Assembly: GCA_010645155.1 (NCBI GenBank)
Contig: CM021317.1
Span: 14,424,695-14,488,694 of the forward strand
Length of the DNA stretch: 64,000 bases
DNA from: Tigriopus japonicus
Lineage: Eukaryota; Arthropoda; Copepoda; Harpacticoida; Harpacticidae
Direction of reading: 5' to 3'
Below are positions 34,163-46,520 of the stretch, piece by piece. Numbering within the stretch: the stretch's first letter is position 1; the number at the start of each line of letters is the position of its first letter. The position numbers were made by a program, and so were the translations under genes. The notes under the pieces are model-generated. The model had not been told where the DNA came from, did no database searches, and was given only the letters and a program-made list of their open reading frames with translations.

Positions 34163-34533
34163 CTCGATCTGATGACATCAAGTGTTTGCCTAAAACCGGC
34201 GTGGCAGCTACAGATATTTCATACTTATTTCAGAGTGATGGAACAACAAATTCTGTGATGTTTCATCAAGATTTTTTAATTCCGCTACAAAGCAATAAAC
34301 ACCCTATAACAACAAAACTTGGATCTAATTTGGAACACCGAATGTAANCTCGATCTGATGACATCAAGTGTTTGCCTAAAGCCGGAGTGGCAGCTACAGA
34401 TATCTTATACTTATTTCAGAGTGATGGAACAACAAATTCTGTGATGTTTCATCAAGATTTTTTAATTACGCTACAAAGCAATAACCACCCCATAACAACA
34501 AAACTTGGATCTAATTTGGAACACCGAATGTAA
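34163..34533 (+). repeat. Two 185-bp copies joined by a single N
   Basis: 34163-34347 and 34349-34533 are the same sequence with about seven differences, separated by one N at 34348. It contains AATTCCGCTACAAAG, resembling the reverse of the LINE tail at 24181-24200. The lone N suggests a joining artefact between two alleles. Confidence 0.85.
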
Positions 34534-34621
34534 AATGAATAAGAGCCAACACAAAAGTCTCAGCAGAAATAAGATTCTGACACCTTGGAAGTGGTCACGT
34601 TGGGCCCATGGAAGAAATGGG

Positions 34622-35265
34622 ACATGCATAAGGTTGCTTCAAGTGAGCATTTTAAGTCATTCCGCGGGCGGCAAAACAGGGCCGTTGGCTGCGGTGGGCT
34701 GCTCAGCCCATTTTGGCTAATCCAAGTTTTTTCCATTTTAACGTGCATTTGATGATTCAAGGTCCTTGGAAACGATCTAAATTTTACGTTTTGATCCCTC
34801 TGCTTTCACCTTGTTGAAAATATGCTCAATTTGTTTGCTAGAAAATGAGACAGAAAAATTAGATCTTAACAGAAAGAAGCATTAAAAAATATCGCATTTC
34901 TCTGTATGCCAAATATTTGAAATATTGAAATGATTCTTTGTAACCCACTGAATAAATCAGCATCTTTAAATTAGTGTTTGAATCAATGCGAAGTCCTATT
35001 TTTGCAATATCACAAGGCTTGCTTACTTGCTTTTAAATCAATCACCCTAAAAATATTTTTTGCATTTTATTGACCCAATTCCAGCCAAGACATCTTTAAG
35101 TGAAATACCGATCGTTTCCAGGGATCATCAAATGCACGTTAAAATGGAAAAAAACTTGGATTCGCCAAAATGGGCTGGCAACTCAGCACAACCAACGGCC
35201 CTGTTTTGCCGCACGCGGAATGATATGAAAAGCTCACTTGAAGCAACCTTGTGCATGTCTTATTG
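34622..35265. repeat. Inverted repeat, arms ~150 bp
   Basis: The left arm, about 34622-34775, and right arm, about 35115-35265, are inverse copies with scattered mismatches (AAGGTTGCTTCAAGTGAGC, GGCAAAACAGGGCCGTTGG, CCATTTTAACGTGCATTTG). The roughly 340-bp spacer is AT-rich. No flanking duplication was identified. Confidence 0.75.
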
Positions 35266-35289
35266 CGGTCGGATCGGAATTATGAGATA

Positions 35290-36330
35290 AGTCCGAGGTT
35301 TGGTGATTGCTTCATTTTGAAGTTCAAATTCAAACGTTCATGATTGATACATATGTTCATTTTTTTCTCATGACTTCAAGTTAACCATTGTAGATTCCAA
35401 ATCAATCACGATTGTAGGACTGCTTTCGGCAGAACTCATTTCCTAGGAAGAAATCATTGTTTCATTGAAGTAAAAATGTCCTCAGTTTTTTATGTACTGT
35501 CAGCATGACGCAATCAATGATTTTCAAAAACTCAAATACCATATAAATCATTTCTTGAAGTCCAGAATCAAGATCTTTTATCGATTCATATCATGCAAAG
35601 GGAACCAAGAAATAGATCTTTTGAAAAAATGTAAGAAATAATCGTTTTTTACATTAAAAATATGACGACGCAGCACACTGGGGAAAAAGCACCTCTTTCA
35701 AAGCGGCCCAGTCCTTATTGGCCATTTATTTATTTGTTTGTATGTAAATTTGTTTGGGTTTTTAAAATATTTGTCTGTTTGGGGTAAATTTGTATGTTTC
35801 CAACTAAAAACAGTTTTGCCGTCATGGTTTGTCGTGATTTGTAAAAGTGCCTGTCTAATGATTATTTTAGCCACAATTATTGATAATATTGAAAGAATTT
35901 ATTGGTCCAAGGAATATATTGCATACAACTGGAACACATAGTTTCAACTTTTGAAAGACTTTTATTTTCTTTTGACCTTTCTCAACATGTAAGGGGTGTA
36001 ATTTTTAGCAACCCCATTTTTTCTGGGTGACCAAAACAAACAACAGCTGTTGACTTCTCTTTCCAATTTGTTTGTTTCTTATTTGTGATTTATATTTGTT
36101 TGGTATGCTGTCATTTGTTTGTCTTTGTTTTTTATTTGTTATGTTTGTTTGTTTCCCATCAGTAGTGTGTATCTGTCTCTAAGAGATATTTAAAGGCAAC
36201 CCACTCTTGGGTAAATCACGTCACCACTCATTATCAACCCTATTCAACTTATCCTGAAATACCAATGGTTTCAGATTATAAGTACCTAACAATACCATCA
36301 AAGTGAAAAATATAGTGCTTATAGACCCTA
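35290..36330. other. AT-rich stretch, nothing recognised
   Basis: T-rich words of the TTTGTTTG type at 35735-35790 and 36060-36160 are the only structure. No gene or element is supported. Confidence 0.5.
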
Positions 36331-37291
36331 TAGGTCATATGTTTTGGTTGTATTGGTCTTGGAATGCTTGCTAGTTTACTTGAAGGTATGCTACAAAGTC
36401 TACTTGAGAGTAAACTTTTCATTAACTTTATAAACACAACTCCTTTGAAGGTTTCTGCAAGACTGCAACCCAACCAAATCGCATTCAGTGATTCCATATA
36501 CTGATTCAATTTGAACTTGTGGCACTCTGCTAGTTTGTTGGGTGTAATTTTGACAAATCGTGCCAAACGCAATATGAATCGTCCAGTTCAAGTAAATGGT
36601 GTGAGCATATGTTTTGATGGCAACTCTAGAAAGCGTACTTGTTCGTACACTTCGTAGTTCAATTGGCTGGTTTTGTTGAGACAGCTGCCATTTTGAAAAG
36701 TAAGTCTCCCATTCCAACCTAGAAGTGCCTCTACATCTATGATCGTAAATTCATCGTCTCGAAACACGAATTGCCCGCTGATTCAGCTATTCCCCATTTC
36801 TCCTTCTTTATTTCAAATTACTCCATTCAACTCAAAACATTGATTGATCTCACAGCAGCACGCAAATTTTGGCATCTAATTTAAGGAAACACTGGAAGGA
36901 AGTTTGCTTGCAGTTCGATTGATTAGCGTTGAAGTATTCAAATGGGAGTGCTTCCACAACGCAAGAATGCTCCTCTCTAGGCGTGCTTCTCGGAGAACCT
37001 CTCATCAATTAAACCTGATGCTAAGCCCAAATAGCGACCCAGCTCGCTAGAAGTTTACTTGAAGTCAATGGAACTAGGACATGTTTGTGCATGCTAAACA
37101 TATGACTAGTGTTGGATTATTGTTGACGTATCTACTTGTTGCACCTTGGCACCAGTGGTACAGTTCTCTTTTTCATGAGTTGCTTGGTGTACTTCTGATT
37201 CAAGAAAGCTTATGCTATTAACAAAATAGCTGAAACTGCCTTGAAATCAACCTTGCAAGCACGCCTTGGAATACACAAAACATATGACCTT
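36331..37291. mobile_element. Possible inverted-repeat element, family AGGTCATATGTTTTG
   Basis: AGGTCATATGTTTTGG at the left end is the inverse of ACAAAACATATGACCT at the right end, with imperfect pairing for about 40 bp. A smaller relative is at 37894-38138. No target duplication was found, and no coding region is evident. Confidence 0.45.
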
Positions 37292-37379
37292 CTATCTAGA
37301 ATACCAGGACGAAAGCTTGCAAGCTGCTATCCCGACTACGAATCAGTGTTTCCACAATATTTAAGATGGAGGCAGAAAG

Positions 37380-37530
37380 ACCGCACGGACTGACGCACCG
37401 TGTTTCAGGCGACAAGTAAGTCCTCCGCAGACGGTGTAGGTTTGAGTCCCACTATCAGTTTGAAACTTTGTTTAGTTCAATATTACAAGGGATCTCATTC
37501 CTTGTAGCGGCATTAATAATCCCCAATTCA
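37380..37530 (+). ncRNA. SINE-like unit with tRNA-like head and LINE-type tail
   Basis: GGTTTGAGTCC at 37439-37449 fits a pol III B box with one mismatch, and TGTTTCAGGCG at 37401-37411 could be a worn A box about 38 bp upstream. The sequence then runs into GGGATCTCATTCCTTG and TAGCGGCATTAATAATCC (37490-37525), closely resembling the 3' tail of the LINE at 24154-26400. A tRNA-like head on a LINE tail is the standard make-up of a SINE. No second full copy is in the window. Confidence 0.45.
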
Positions 37531-37893
37531 TTAGAAAGAAATGGCATCAATTTTGAACTCTGTAATCCCCAAAATAATTCAAGTAAAGTTATGTCATGTA
37601 GACTCGTCGGGTTTATACCATATATTCTATATTTAAGTGGTAAAATAAGAAAGGCAAAAAAGAAGATTTTGTGCTGAAACATTGTTACATTGAACATTAT
37701 TATTTTAACCTTTCTTGTCAATGTAAATTGTAAAAAATTGAACCAAATTTCAGATTTTGAGAGGGTTTTGAATGCAAATTTACTAGTTTTTTATCATCAG
37801 TGTACTAATTGTTAGGATTTACCTAGCTGCCTTACAACATCAAGCAACATCCTCAACTACAAAATAACTCAACCCCAATGATTGACAGACTTA

Positions 37894-38138
37894 AGGTCAT
37901 ATGTTTTGTGTTTGGAGATCCATGCTTGAAGCTTACTTCATCAATTGACTTCTATCCATTTTGCATATTTTTAACGTTTTCAGGCATCTAAAATGACGCC
38001 ATACGAATGTCAGCTTCTGCGTATTAGATGTTTAACCCAAAACTTATTAAGAAATGCTCTACCAGGCTTAAAATACGCTTGAAGTCAATAATGGAAGCAT
38101 GCTTGCAGCATGCCCTGGTGCAGACAAAACATATGAGC
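37894..38138. mobile_element. Small inverted-repeat element, family AGGTCATATGTTTTG
   Basis: AGGTCATATGTTTTGTG at the left and GACAAAACATATGAGCT at the right pair imperfectly for about 39 bp. It is about 245 bp long and shares its termini with 36331-37291. It has no coding content. Confidence 0.5.
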
Positions 38139-38534
38139 TAGTATCTTGATAATTACCTGTAGCTGATGCCATAATGATCGCTTCAATGGGATTTGAAAAT
38201 TTAATCCCCCGGCCGCATGTTGCATGTCAATTTGGCTATGATTCAGTGTTGCCTCTTTTATGTTGGAATTTAACACCATACCTGTCAATGCCGCGCTTTC
38301 ATCTTTCATTTTTGCCATAGAACCTGTTTTTTACAACAAAATATCACAACTAGCACACTGCTGAGGAAACATTTCACCTAATTCCAATTTATTTTATTTG
38401 AAAAAAATGTCATCATGCCCTGGTTCAAAATTGATGCTACTGGAAATTCCCGCAACACTGATTTGTTGTCTGAATAGCAGCTTGCAAGCTGTCGTCTTGG
38501 TGTTCTAGATATAGGGTCCATAATATAGTGCTCC

Positions 38535-39170
38535 ATGAAGGTGATCTGTTCTTTACTTCATTTTGCATGAATAATCATTCAGAGGGAATCATCAACAACT
38601 CAATTATAAGTTGATGAATAATTTGTTCAATCTTGTGCTTCCTCTCAGTTTGGCCCGTCAAAATGTTAATATTTGGCATCTTACGAATTTCAAGAACTTC
38701 AGATGATAAAATGTTGACTAAAACTGATGTTTTTATGGGGAAGAGGTGAATACTTTGGCTGTAAGTTCATTGTTAATAACAGGGCCACAGTTTTCCAAAA
38801 AGACGCTCAATTTTCATGAAACTTGATCTGTGTAAAAGTGAGCCCGTTGCCTGGATTTGGTGTTATTATATTCAAGTTATGCATGTCTTTAATTGAGATC
38901 CATTCTCTGTTTTGTGCAAGACATTGGTCTGAAGTAGCTCAGTTTTGACTAATTCCTGAGAACAAGAAACATCAGTATAGAAATTAACGGCAGGAACAGG
39001 AGCTCTATCTCATGCTGCAACTTTGTTCTCAAGTGATGTGTGTTATCAAACACCTTTTTCTATTGTCTTTTGGCAATTGCGTTCAAAGTCACTGCAGAGC
39101 CGCACCGTTTTAAGGGCCTCTTTGGGCTGCGCGTCACCTGAAGTTCACGTCCTGTGGTGAGAGGTTCTTG
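38535..39170 (+). repeat. Dispersed ~620-bp repeat, copy 2
   Basis: The direct, diverged counterpart of 15312-15933. It ends GTGAGAGGTTCTTG, 138 bases before a TAGTGATG MITE. The class is unknown. Confidence 0.75.
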
Positions 39171-39307
39171 TCCACAATCAACAACGCTCATGGTAGGGAT
39201 GTGGCTTGATGCTGATTTTCAATCTTTTGGCTGCTGATGCTAAGTCACAACACGATCTTGCATTGGAATGGAATCAGAATGGCATCAAGCTTTTTTGCTG
39301 ATATGGG

Positions 39308-40012
39308 TAGTGATGGGGGGCAAACAAGAGATTGGGCAAGGTGTACTGGCACAGTGCTTGGGCTTGCTGAAGCTTGGCATAGCTTGGGTGCTTGTACAAG
39401 TACTTTTCCCAGCTAACAGGTTTGCCAAATTTGCTATGAACAAAGAATAACTTGCCATCCGAATTTCACTAAACCAGGCTGATTCAGCTAAATAGGGCCC
39501 ATACCTTTGAAAGGATGTATTTTTAAGAAAATTACACACTTCAATTCTCTCACATGGGGAAATGCAAAAGATTTCGAGAATACTAAAAAAAGATTTGGCT
39601 TTTTACTTTTTCATGCCGGCAACTCTGAGTAAACGAGATTGTTCTGGAAGTGTGACTTCTAAATCTCGGTCTTGATTAGCCTCAAAAGTGCATTCATGTG
39701 TGGCCTAGAACCGAAACAAAAAAACCATGGTTTTGCAAATGCTATCCAAATTGAAATATTTTTTTGTATCACTTCCACTATTTATTGCTAAATTATCAAG
39801 GTCAAAAGATCATTGAAAATGCAACTTGACATTTTTTCTTCTAACTCACACTGCAAGTATCTTAACTCTTCAAAGAGCAACTGCCGGCAACTGCATCTTC
39901 CAATGTTCCTTGAGCTTGGGAAGTGTATTGGTGTATTGCCCAAGTTATGCTTGTCAACAACTTGTTCTTGGGTGTCTGTTATGACTCATTACTTGCCCAA
40001 GTCACATCACTA
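39308..40012 (-). mobile_element. hAT-type MITE, family TAGTGATG, copy 2 (705 bp)
   Basis: This is the inverse of 14399-15105, and full length. It is flanked exactly by GATATGGG (39300-39307 and 40013-40020), an 8-bp target duplication. The four copies are very alike, so the family moved recently. Confidence 0.93.
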
Positions 40013-40020
40013 GATATGGG

Positions 40021-40980
40021 CCTCTAAACAAGGTCCTTAAGGTGACTGTCCCAGTGCTGTCTTATGGTCCTTGGTTGGTTGAATGAATAAATAATTAAGA
40101 AGACAAAATATTTTTTTTAGACTCTCGTTTGAGAATAAAACTTGATTTGTTGTGTATTTGAACGTATTGAAGATATAAAACCACATGAATAACATCCAGC
40201 TGTGGCATGAGAATGCGATCTTGTCATTACTCAGCCACACTTGTCACATACATTGAAAGGTTTACCAATCGCAGGCATGCCACTTTTCCCCATTAATAAC
40301 TTTTTGCTTTGCCAATTCACTTGACTTCTTCATCCTGGCAATTCAAATGTTTAGCTTGTCCCATACAAATGTATTGTATCATTTCTTATTTGCAATGTGT
40401 TTCATGATTTTAAGATGTTTGTCACTTCATTGTCCAAGTCTTCTTAACAAAAAGTATATTTGGCTCAAGATATCATAAATTTGGCAAAGCTATCATCAGA
40501 CCACAAGAACGTGTATCCCATTTGTACCTTAAAATACTTTTGAGTGACCAAGTTACGAATTCATATCCATCACCATGTTGTCAATTGACTTGGCCTTTGC
40601 AACGTGAATTTTGATTTCTTTTGCATCAATCAATTTGCATCATATATTCCTCAAAACCAGGTTTCTAAAAGATTGAAGTGCTACTGGTTACTGCTGTTAC
40701 ATCAGGAAATATCCTTAACAAAATATGGCACGAGAGACAAGGCAAATAAACATAGTTGAACCTATATTGGATACATACATTTTGATTTCCGAAATTTTCG
40801 TTGTTTATTTCAAATTTCAAATGCCTGTAGTAGTATTACCACTGAAAGGAAAATAAAGAACAAAAATAGTGAGCATGACTGGTGAACCACATACAGTGCA
40901 CGTACAGATGTTAGTTGGTAAATATTATGTGTATTCCTACTAAATGTTAGAGATGGTAACTATCTAAAACTTCTCCACAG
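40021..40980. other. AT-rich stretch, nothing recognised
   Basis: No reading frame, repeat or terminal structure that I could support. Confidence 0.5.
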
Positions 40981-41198
40981 ATGTAGCGTTTGTAGATTGC
41001 ATTCAAAGATTGAGTGGCGCCTCCAGAACGACGAAGCGATCGAGAGAATCAATTCGTGAAGTGACGGGGAAGTGTACCGGAACGTCGTCAAAAATTGAAA
41101 GAATTAGCCCGTTGAAACAATCTGATTTAATTTTTGACTCCGCCAGGAATCGCCAGAAAAGGCTGGAGAGATTCTTGAGTAAGGCAGCGAGGGGGTAG
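40981..41198 (+). CDS. Possible coding exon, unrecognised
   Basis: An acceptor-like CTTCTCCACAG ends at 40980. The open stretch that follows is richer in GC than its surroundings and gives a basic, protein-like sequence (VAFVDCIQRLSGASRTTKRS, later DSARNRQKRLERFLS). A consensus-like donor GA|GTAAGG lies at 41178/41179; if not used, the frame ends at TAG 41196-41198. The Arg/Lys-rich helix hints at a nucleic-acid-binding or scaffold role, but I know no match. No partner exon was found. Confidence 0.33.
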
Positions 41199-41930
41199 AT
41201 TTGCGTCAGGAGATATGCGGTGTCATTGTTCAAGAAAAGGGATTTTCGAGGTATCTTTCAGATACTTCAGAAAACGGCGTAGAGGGTCTTCCCATGTGGA
41301 CTTTGAAATTTTCGCTTTTTCAATGTTTACTTTCAACGTAACTTGATCCTCATCTCTGCAGAGAGGGTTGCCAGATTATGGAAGAGCCAAAGGACGGCAA
41401 AGTCATATTAAGACCTAAAAATCATGTTGCCATAACTTCTACTTAAGTGACACTGGTAAATCTTGAATTGCTCTTCAAAGAGACATCCAACGACAGTTTC
41501 AATGAAAATGTTAAGTTGTGAAAGCATTTGCATTTCTGTCAATTCAGACTGTTTTTTGAGATTTGGTCTTTATGATTTGAATGTAGCAGCACTAATCACA
41601 TTATTTTTCTTGTCACACGTCTTCCTTCCCCGAACAACCTCAAGCCATTTTTAAAAGCCAGATGACTTGAAAACGACATTCTTCTATTGGATATTGATTT
41701 TGTTTGGCACTAATTATGCTTTAAATCCATCACTAATTATAAAACAATTAGGTATGTACGATCAGCCATGTGATTTTGCGCTATCAAAGCCATATAAATT
41801 TTCAAGTGAAATTGGCGGCGCTGAATCAGCTGAAAATGAATCAAGCATGCTCGATGCTCTCCGAGGCTGCATTGCAGGAAGCATTGGCATCGATGCCATC
41901 AAGCCAGTCAGCTTGTTTTACATCACTACT
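41199..41930. other. Unassigned sequence
   Basis: No supported feature. The bases just before 41931, ATCACTAC, are the target duplicated by the MITE. Confidence 0.4.
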
Positions 41931-42636
41931 AGTGATGTGACTTGGGCAAGTAATGAGTCATCACAGACACCCAAGAACAAGTTGTTGACAAGTATTACTT
42001 GGGCAATACACCAATACACTTCCCAAGCTCAAGGAACATCGGCAGATGCAGTTGCCGGCAGTTGCTCTTTGAAGAGTTAAGGTACTTGCAGTGTGACTTA
42101 GAAGAAAAAATGTCAAGTTGCATTTTCGATGATCTTTTGACCTTAATAATTTAGCAATAAATAGTGGAAGTGATACAAAAAAATATTTCAATTTGGATAG
42201 CATTTGCAAAACCATGGTTTTTTTTGTTTCGGTTCTAGGCCACACATGAATGCACTTTTGAGGCTAATCAAGACCGAGATTTAGAAGTCACACTTCCAGA
42301 ACAATCTCGTTTACTCAGAGTTGCCGGCATGAAAAAGTAAAAAGCCAAATCTTTTTTTAGTATTCTCGAAATCTTTTGCACTTCCCCATGTGAGAGAATT
42401 GAAGTGTGTAATTTTCTTAAAAATACATCCCTTCAAACGTATGGGCCCTATTTAGCTGAATCAGCCTGGTTTAGTGAAATTCGGATGGCAAGTTTATTCT
42501 TCGTTCATAGCAAATTTGGCAAACCTGTTAGCTGGGAAAAGTACTTGTACAAGCACCCAAGCTATGCCAAGCTTCAGCAAGCCCAAGCACTGTGCCAGTA
42601 CAGCTTGCCCAATCTCTTGTTTGCCCCCCATCACTA
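41931..42636 (+). mobile_element. hAT-type MITE, family TAGTGATG, copy 3 (706 bp)
   Basis: Full-length copy flanked exactly by ATCACTAC (41923-41930 and 42637-42644). The target itself resembles the element end (CATCACTA), so the duplicated site merges with the terminus to the eye. It has the same internal order as the other three copies. Confidence 0.93.
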
Positions 42637-42680
42637 ATCACTACTCATGAGAAGAGACGGCGCCGCCGCCTTATACCAGG

Positions 42681-43838
42681 CAGTGTGGCTGCCAGGCTAA
42701 TTTATGAAAATTAGCATTTTTTCAAGGGCAAAAGAATTGCAGAATTTGGATTAACATTGCTCGAATTTTTAGCATCTTTCTAACATTATTTGAACGGCTC
42801 TAAAATCGAACATTTTTGCATAGCATTTAAGCATTATTCTAGCACTTTTTGGAAAAAAACATCCAATTTTGGGCTTCAAAGACAGCTGATTTTGATAGCC
42901 AAATTTGCCTAGGTTCTCTCACTTAAAAAAAGATAAATTGGAAGACTTGTGATCCTTATTTTCAAGTTGGTTCCACAGTACAAATAACCAAATTTCTGTT
43001 TTCAGGCTTTGTCTAGACAACTTGACAAGGGGCACAAAGCATTATGTGTCTCAAAAACAGCTTTTTAAACTTAGAATGCATAAATCAGTGTTTCTGTAAA
43101 AAACGGATCAAAAAGGGGTTCTAACTAAAACCATTTTGTTAAAATAAGGTTTTTTAAAATGAAAATTAGCTGATCATAAAATTCTCAACATGCAAAATTC
43201 ACTTTCAAATTTAAACTGTTCATATGTTTGATGTTAAGTGATTCAAATTGAAAAAATAAGAAAAATAAGTTGCGAAGGTTTCTGAACCAAGAAATATTCA
43301 ACTTGGGTGTAAAATTTCAGTCTTTTAAATGCATGTCTGCTTTTGATTTTCGTAGGCACAAGTGAAACTGAAACAAAAAAGCGCTTTGGATCCAGCACTA
43401 GTTTCAATTTAATCCTTGTGAATTTGAAGGAATATCGTTTAAAATATAGTGTTTGGTTTCTTACAAACCTTAAATTATTCCAGAAAATAACTTTTCATAA
43501 TTGTTTTCAAAACTAAGTTCTGCATGGCTTGTCAATTGTTTTCTTTTTCTCTGTATGATTTATTTCACAATCAATGCATTAGAAATTTTTGAAGGCAAAG
43601 TTTTTAACTAGTTTGGGCAAGTACTAGAAAAATATATTTTGTTTTCAATTTCAGCAAAATCAAGGTCAAATCGAGATTTCACTGTATTGACTAATGGGCA
43701 TAATAGCCGCTGCAGTCCCTTTTTTATATTTGAAAAAGTAGCATTTATCTAGCATTTTCCATTTTCCAACTAGCATTTTTCTAGCATTGATTAGACTTTA
43801 GCTAGCATCGTCGCCCAAAAAAAAAGTTGGCCACCCTG
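42681..43838. mobile_element. hAT-type non-autonomous element, family CAGTGTGGC, 1.16 kb
   Basis: Ends CAGTGTGGCTGCC and GGTTGGCCACCCTG-like (inverse CAGGGTGGC) are imperfect inverted repeats starting CAG, as in many hAT elements. The flanks ATACCAGG (42673-42680) and ATAACAGG (43839-43846) agree at seven of eight positions. Subterminal CTAGCATTTTT words repeat near the right end. There is no transposase frame. Confidence 0.75.
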
Positions 43839-43905
43839 ATAACAGGTTGTCACAGTTGAGGGAGTTGAAAACAATAAGCGTTTGAAATGAACCAAGGTAC
43901 CTATA

Positions 43906-44015
43906 GAGTCATTTAGGCGCAACCAATGAGATGGAAAATACGTGCAACCTTTGAGCTTTAATACGCAAAATTTTTGTTCTTCCGAGTCTAATATACATTG
44001 AGAAGTTCGAAAAAA
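43906..44015 (-). repeat. Diverged partial copy of the ~228-bp dispersed repeat
   Basis: GGCGCAACCAATGAGATGG and GTGCAACCTTTGAGCTTTA match the 63127-63355 copy, in the same orientation as it and inverse to 7133-7359. Confidence 0.6.
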
Positions 44016-44086
44016 CTTTGCGTACCAAGAGTGGGTCTCAATATAGTTTCCAGATAGAAGCAATACCACATTTTACAAGAGCTTAT

Positions 44087-44106
44087 TTTATATATATATA
44101 TATATA
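44087..44106 (+). repeat. (TA)n microsatellite
   Basis: About ten TA dinucleotides in an AT-rich setting. Confidence 0.9.
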
Positions 44107-46520
44107 ACAAGATTGTTATCCCTCATTTAGTTCACAGGCAAAAAGAAACTGTGAAAGGTCACTAAAGGATATACATTTATAGCCTATGAGTGGCGAACAA
44201 TAAAAATCAAATTAGCACAAGATATTTCTCAGCCTAAAAACTCAAATATTTCTGGCATATTACACGCATATTAACCATAATAATAGCGATATAATAATAA
44301 ATAGTTTGTAATAACATAAACGATTTTTCAAGCTCAAAAAACACCATGTCAGAGAATTGGACAAGAATTGTGATGTACAAAACCGGCATTGCTAGTTAAA
44401 ATCATACTTCTTTGTTTTTCTCTGAATCTACCTAGATTGTGAGATTAAAACATAAAGTACGAGGGATATCCAGACTAGAGGCAGACGTGGCCTGTAATTC
44501 ATTAAATTGCACCATTTCCGGATTTATTTAAAGAATCGAATTGAAGATCTATCTCTTGTGATCAGATGTTATTTTACAAATTTTGTTCTTACGCAAACTT
44601 GCTATGATTTATTTAGGCAAGGTATGTTGCTTGACCCCTGTATACATAGAAAATAGAGCAAGCAACATGACAAAGATGATGTATCCTTAAAAGCTAAGCT
44701 GTCTCAAATCGAAATTTATCATTTTTCTGGACAAATGTTCACCAAACATAGAAATATAAGTATGAGCAACATCTTTACTTTACAAAATATTGGTTTTGAC
44801 GAGTTTCTCGCTTTTGACGTCCATTTTTTGAAACGTGCAGGGGTCACCCAACTTAACTTGTCTAATTAAATCATAACTTCGAACAAATTTGTCTGCCAAC
44901 AAAATATGTGAAATAACATGTACTCAGAAGAGTTAAATCTTTATTTCGATTTTTGGCATCAATCTGAAAATGGTCCAATTTAACGAATTACAAACCCAGT
45001 CTACCTTAAGTTTGGATACCCCACGTAATAAAAACCTCTCACCAAGTGCCCATATTTGAAATATTTCTTAAGATGGCAAATTTTGTCAATAAATGTTTAG
45101 TAGATAAAAAACTATCAAAATTTATATTTCAAAATGCAACAAATCAGGCCATGGAATGTTTATTATATGTTTGAGGTTCTGCCAAGCCACTTAACAAGCA
45201 TTTTTTTCTACATCACAAAAAATGTAGGAGAATTTCTCGTTTCTCTATCGTTCTGATTGCATTGACCTGCATTATAACTTAAAACAAACTTCAAGTGTTT
45301 AGTTACGAAATATTTTTCCATGAATACTTCCTTGTTTGATAAACGTGAAAAAAATGCTGGATGTATGCATATTTAAAAGATAATCTAAAAGAAAGAAAGT
45401 TTCTATTCAAAAATTGCATTATTAGAAGCATTGATTGCAACTTTGGATGTAGTTGATGTTAAGAATTAGGAACATCCAGTCCAAAAATGAATAAATTAAG
45501 TTTGAAGCTTATTATTTACTTCATTCTTGTACAAAAAGTCAAAGAAAAAAATATTCAATATATGTCGTTGCATTCTAGTTGGTTATTTTGTGCAACTTGA
45601 AGGTTTAAAGAAATGATAATGTGGTTTCTGCTAAATATCTACCAATACAGTTTCCTTTCAATGTATAATTAGGAGCGCTTTAAGTACCTATTGATATATT
45701 GGTTCTTAGATATTATGTTGGTTTTTGGGGTTTAAAGAGAACAAATTAGGTGTTTCTGCAGGTTTCAAACGTACACTTTCACAAAATCAGCTTCACATCT
45801 GTAAAAAATACACTCATAAGTCAGAAAGATGGCCTTTCCTTATATCCATCATTTGAATCCAGTAAGAACCAAAATTCAAATTTGGTAACTGTATTGATCT
45901 GCTTGCGATTGTACACACTACACTTGATCATTGCCATGGTTTCAAGACCAGTAATCAAGAAATTATTAAATCTTATTGCCTCTTTAGAAGGTTATGTATG
46001 TACTGTCTCACGTTCTTTTGCCTCGCAAGTGACGTCACCACTGACGTCCTCCTTTTTTTTACATTTTCAAGTGCGCCTACCTGCTTTATAGTTACCTTGG
46101 AAATAAACAGAGGGTATCAGTAGAGGGCTAAATGGAGAGAAGACCCACTCCCACTCAGCCGCTTAAATGGAAAATTGCTTTGGCTTTGGTAGCCTAGAGT
46201 TGGGCAGGGCACCTCAAAGTGCTCCAAAAGAAGAGTGGCTCGACTGCCCAGGCAGAAATTTGTCAATTTTTGAGCTGATTTTATAGACAAACGGGTCACA
46301 AAAATAACTTCTTTTACCATAGTATCCAAGCCCATTGTCATCCCAACACCCATAGCACATTAAAACATGAAATACGTTCGTCAAACTCGAATGTGAGAAT
46401 GTCAAAAATGTTATAATTGAGAGGTTGTGTTATCCTGAGATTATTCTTTGCGTGACAGGGAATAAACAAGAGGTGAAGTCATTTAAGACAGGGTTAGACA
46501 TATTGGAAATGTTTGATTGT
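44107..46520. other. AT-rich stretch, nothing recognised
   Basis: 2.4 kb with no element ends, splice-site pairs or protein-like frames. A 113-codon plus-strand frame at 45750-46091 has no recognisable features and is probably accidental. Confidence 0.5.

Noticed and set aside
37383..37455. A functional tRNA gene
   Set aside because: The B box has a mismatch, the A box is poor and no cloverleaf with a clear anticodon stem could be drawn; the attached LINE-like tail favours a SINE.
45750..46091. 113-codon plus-strand frame
   Set aside because: AT-rich context, no motif, no conserved pattern; expected by chance in 2.4 kb of this composition.
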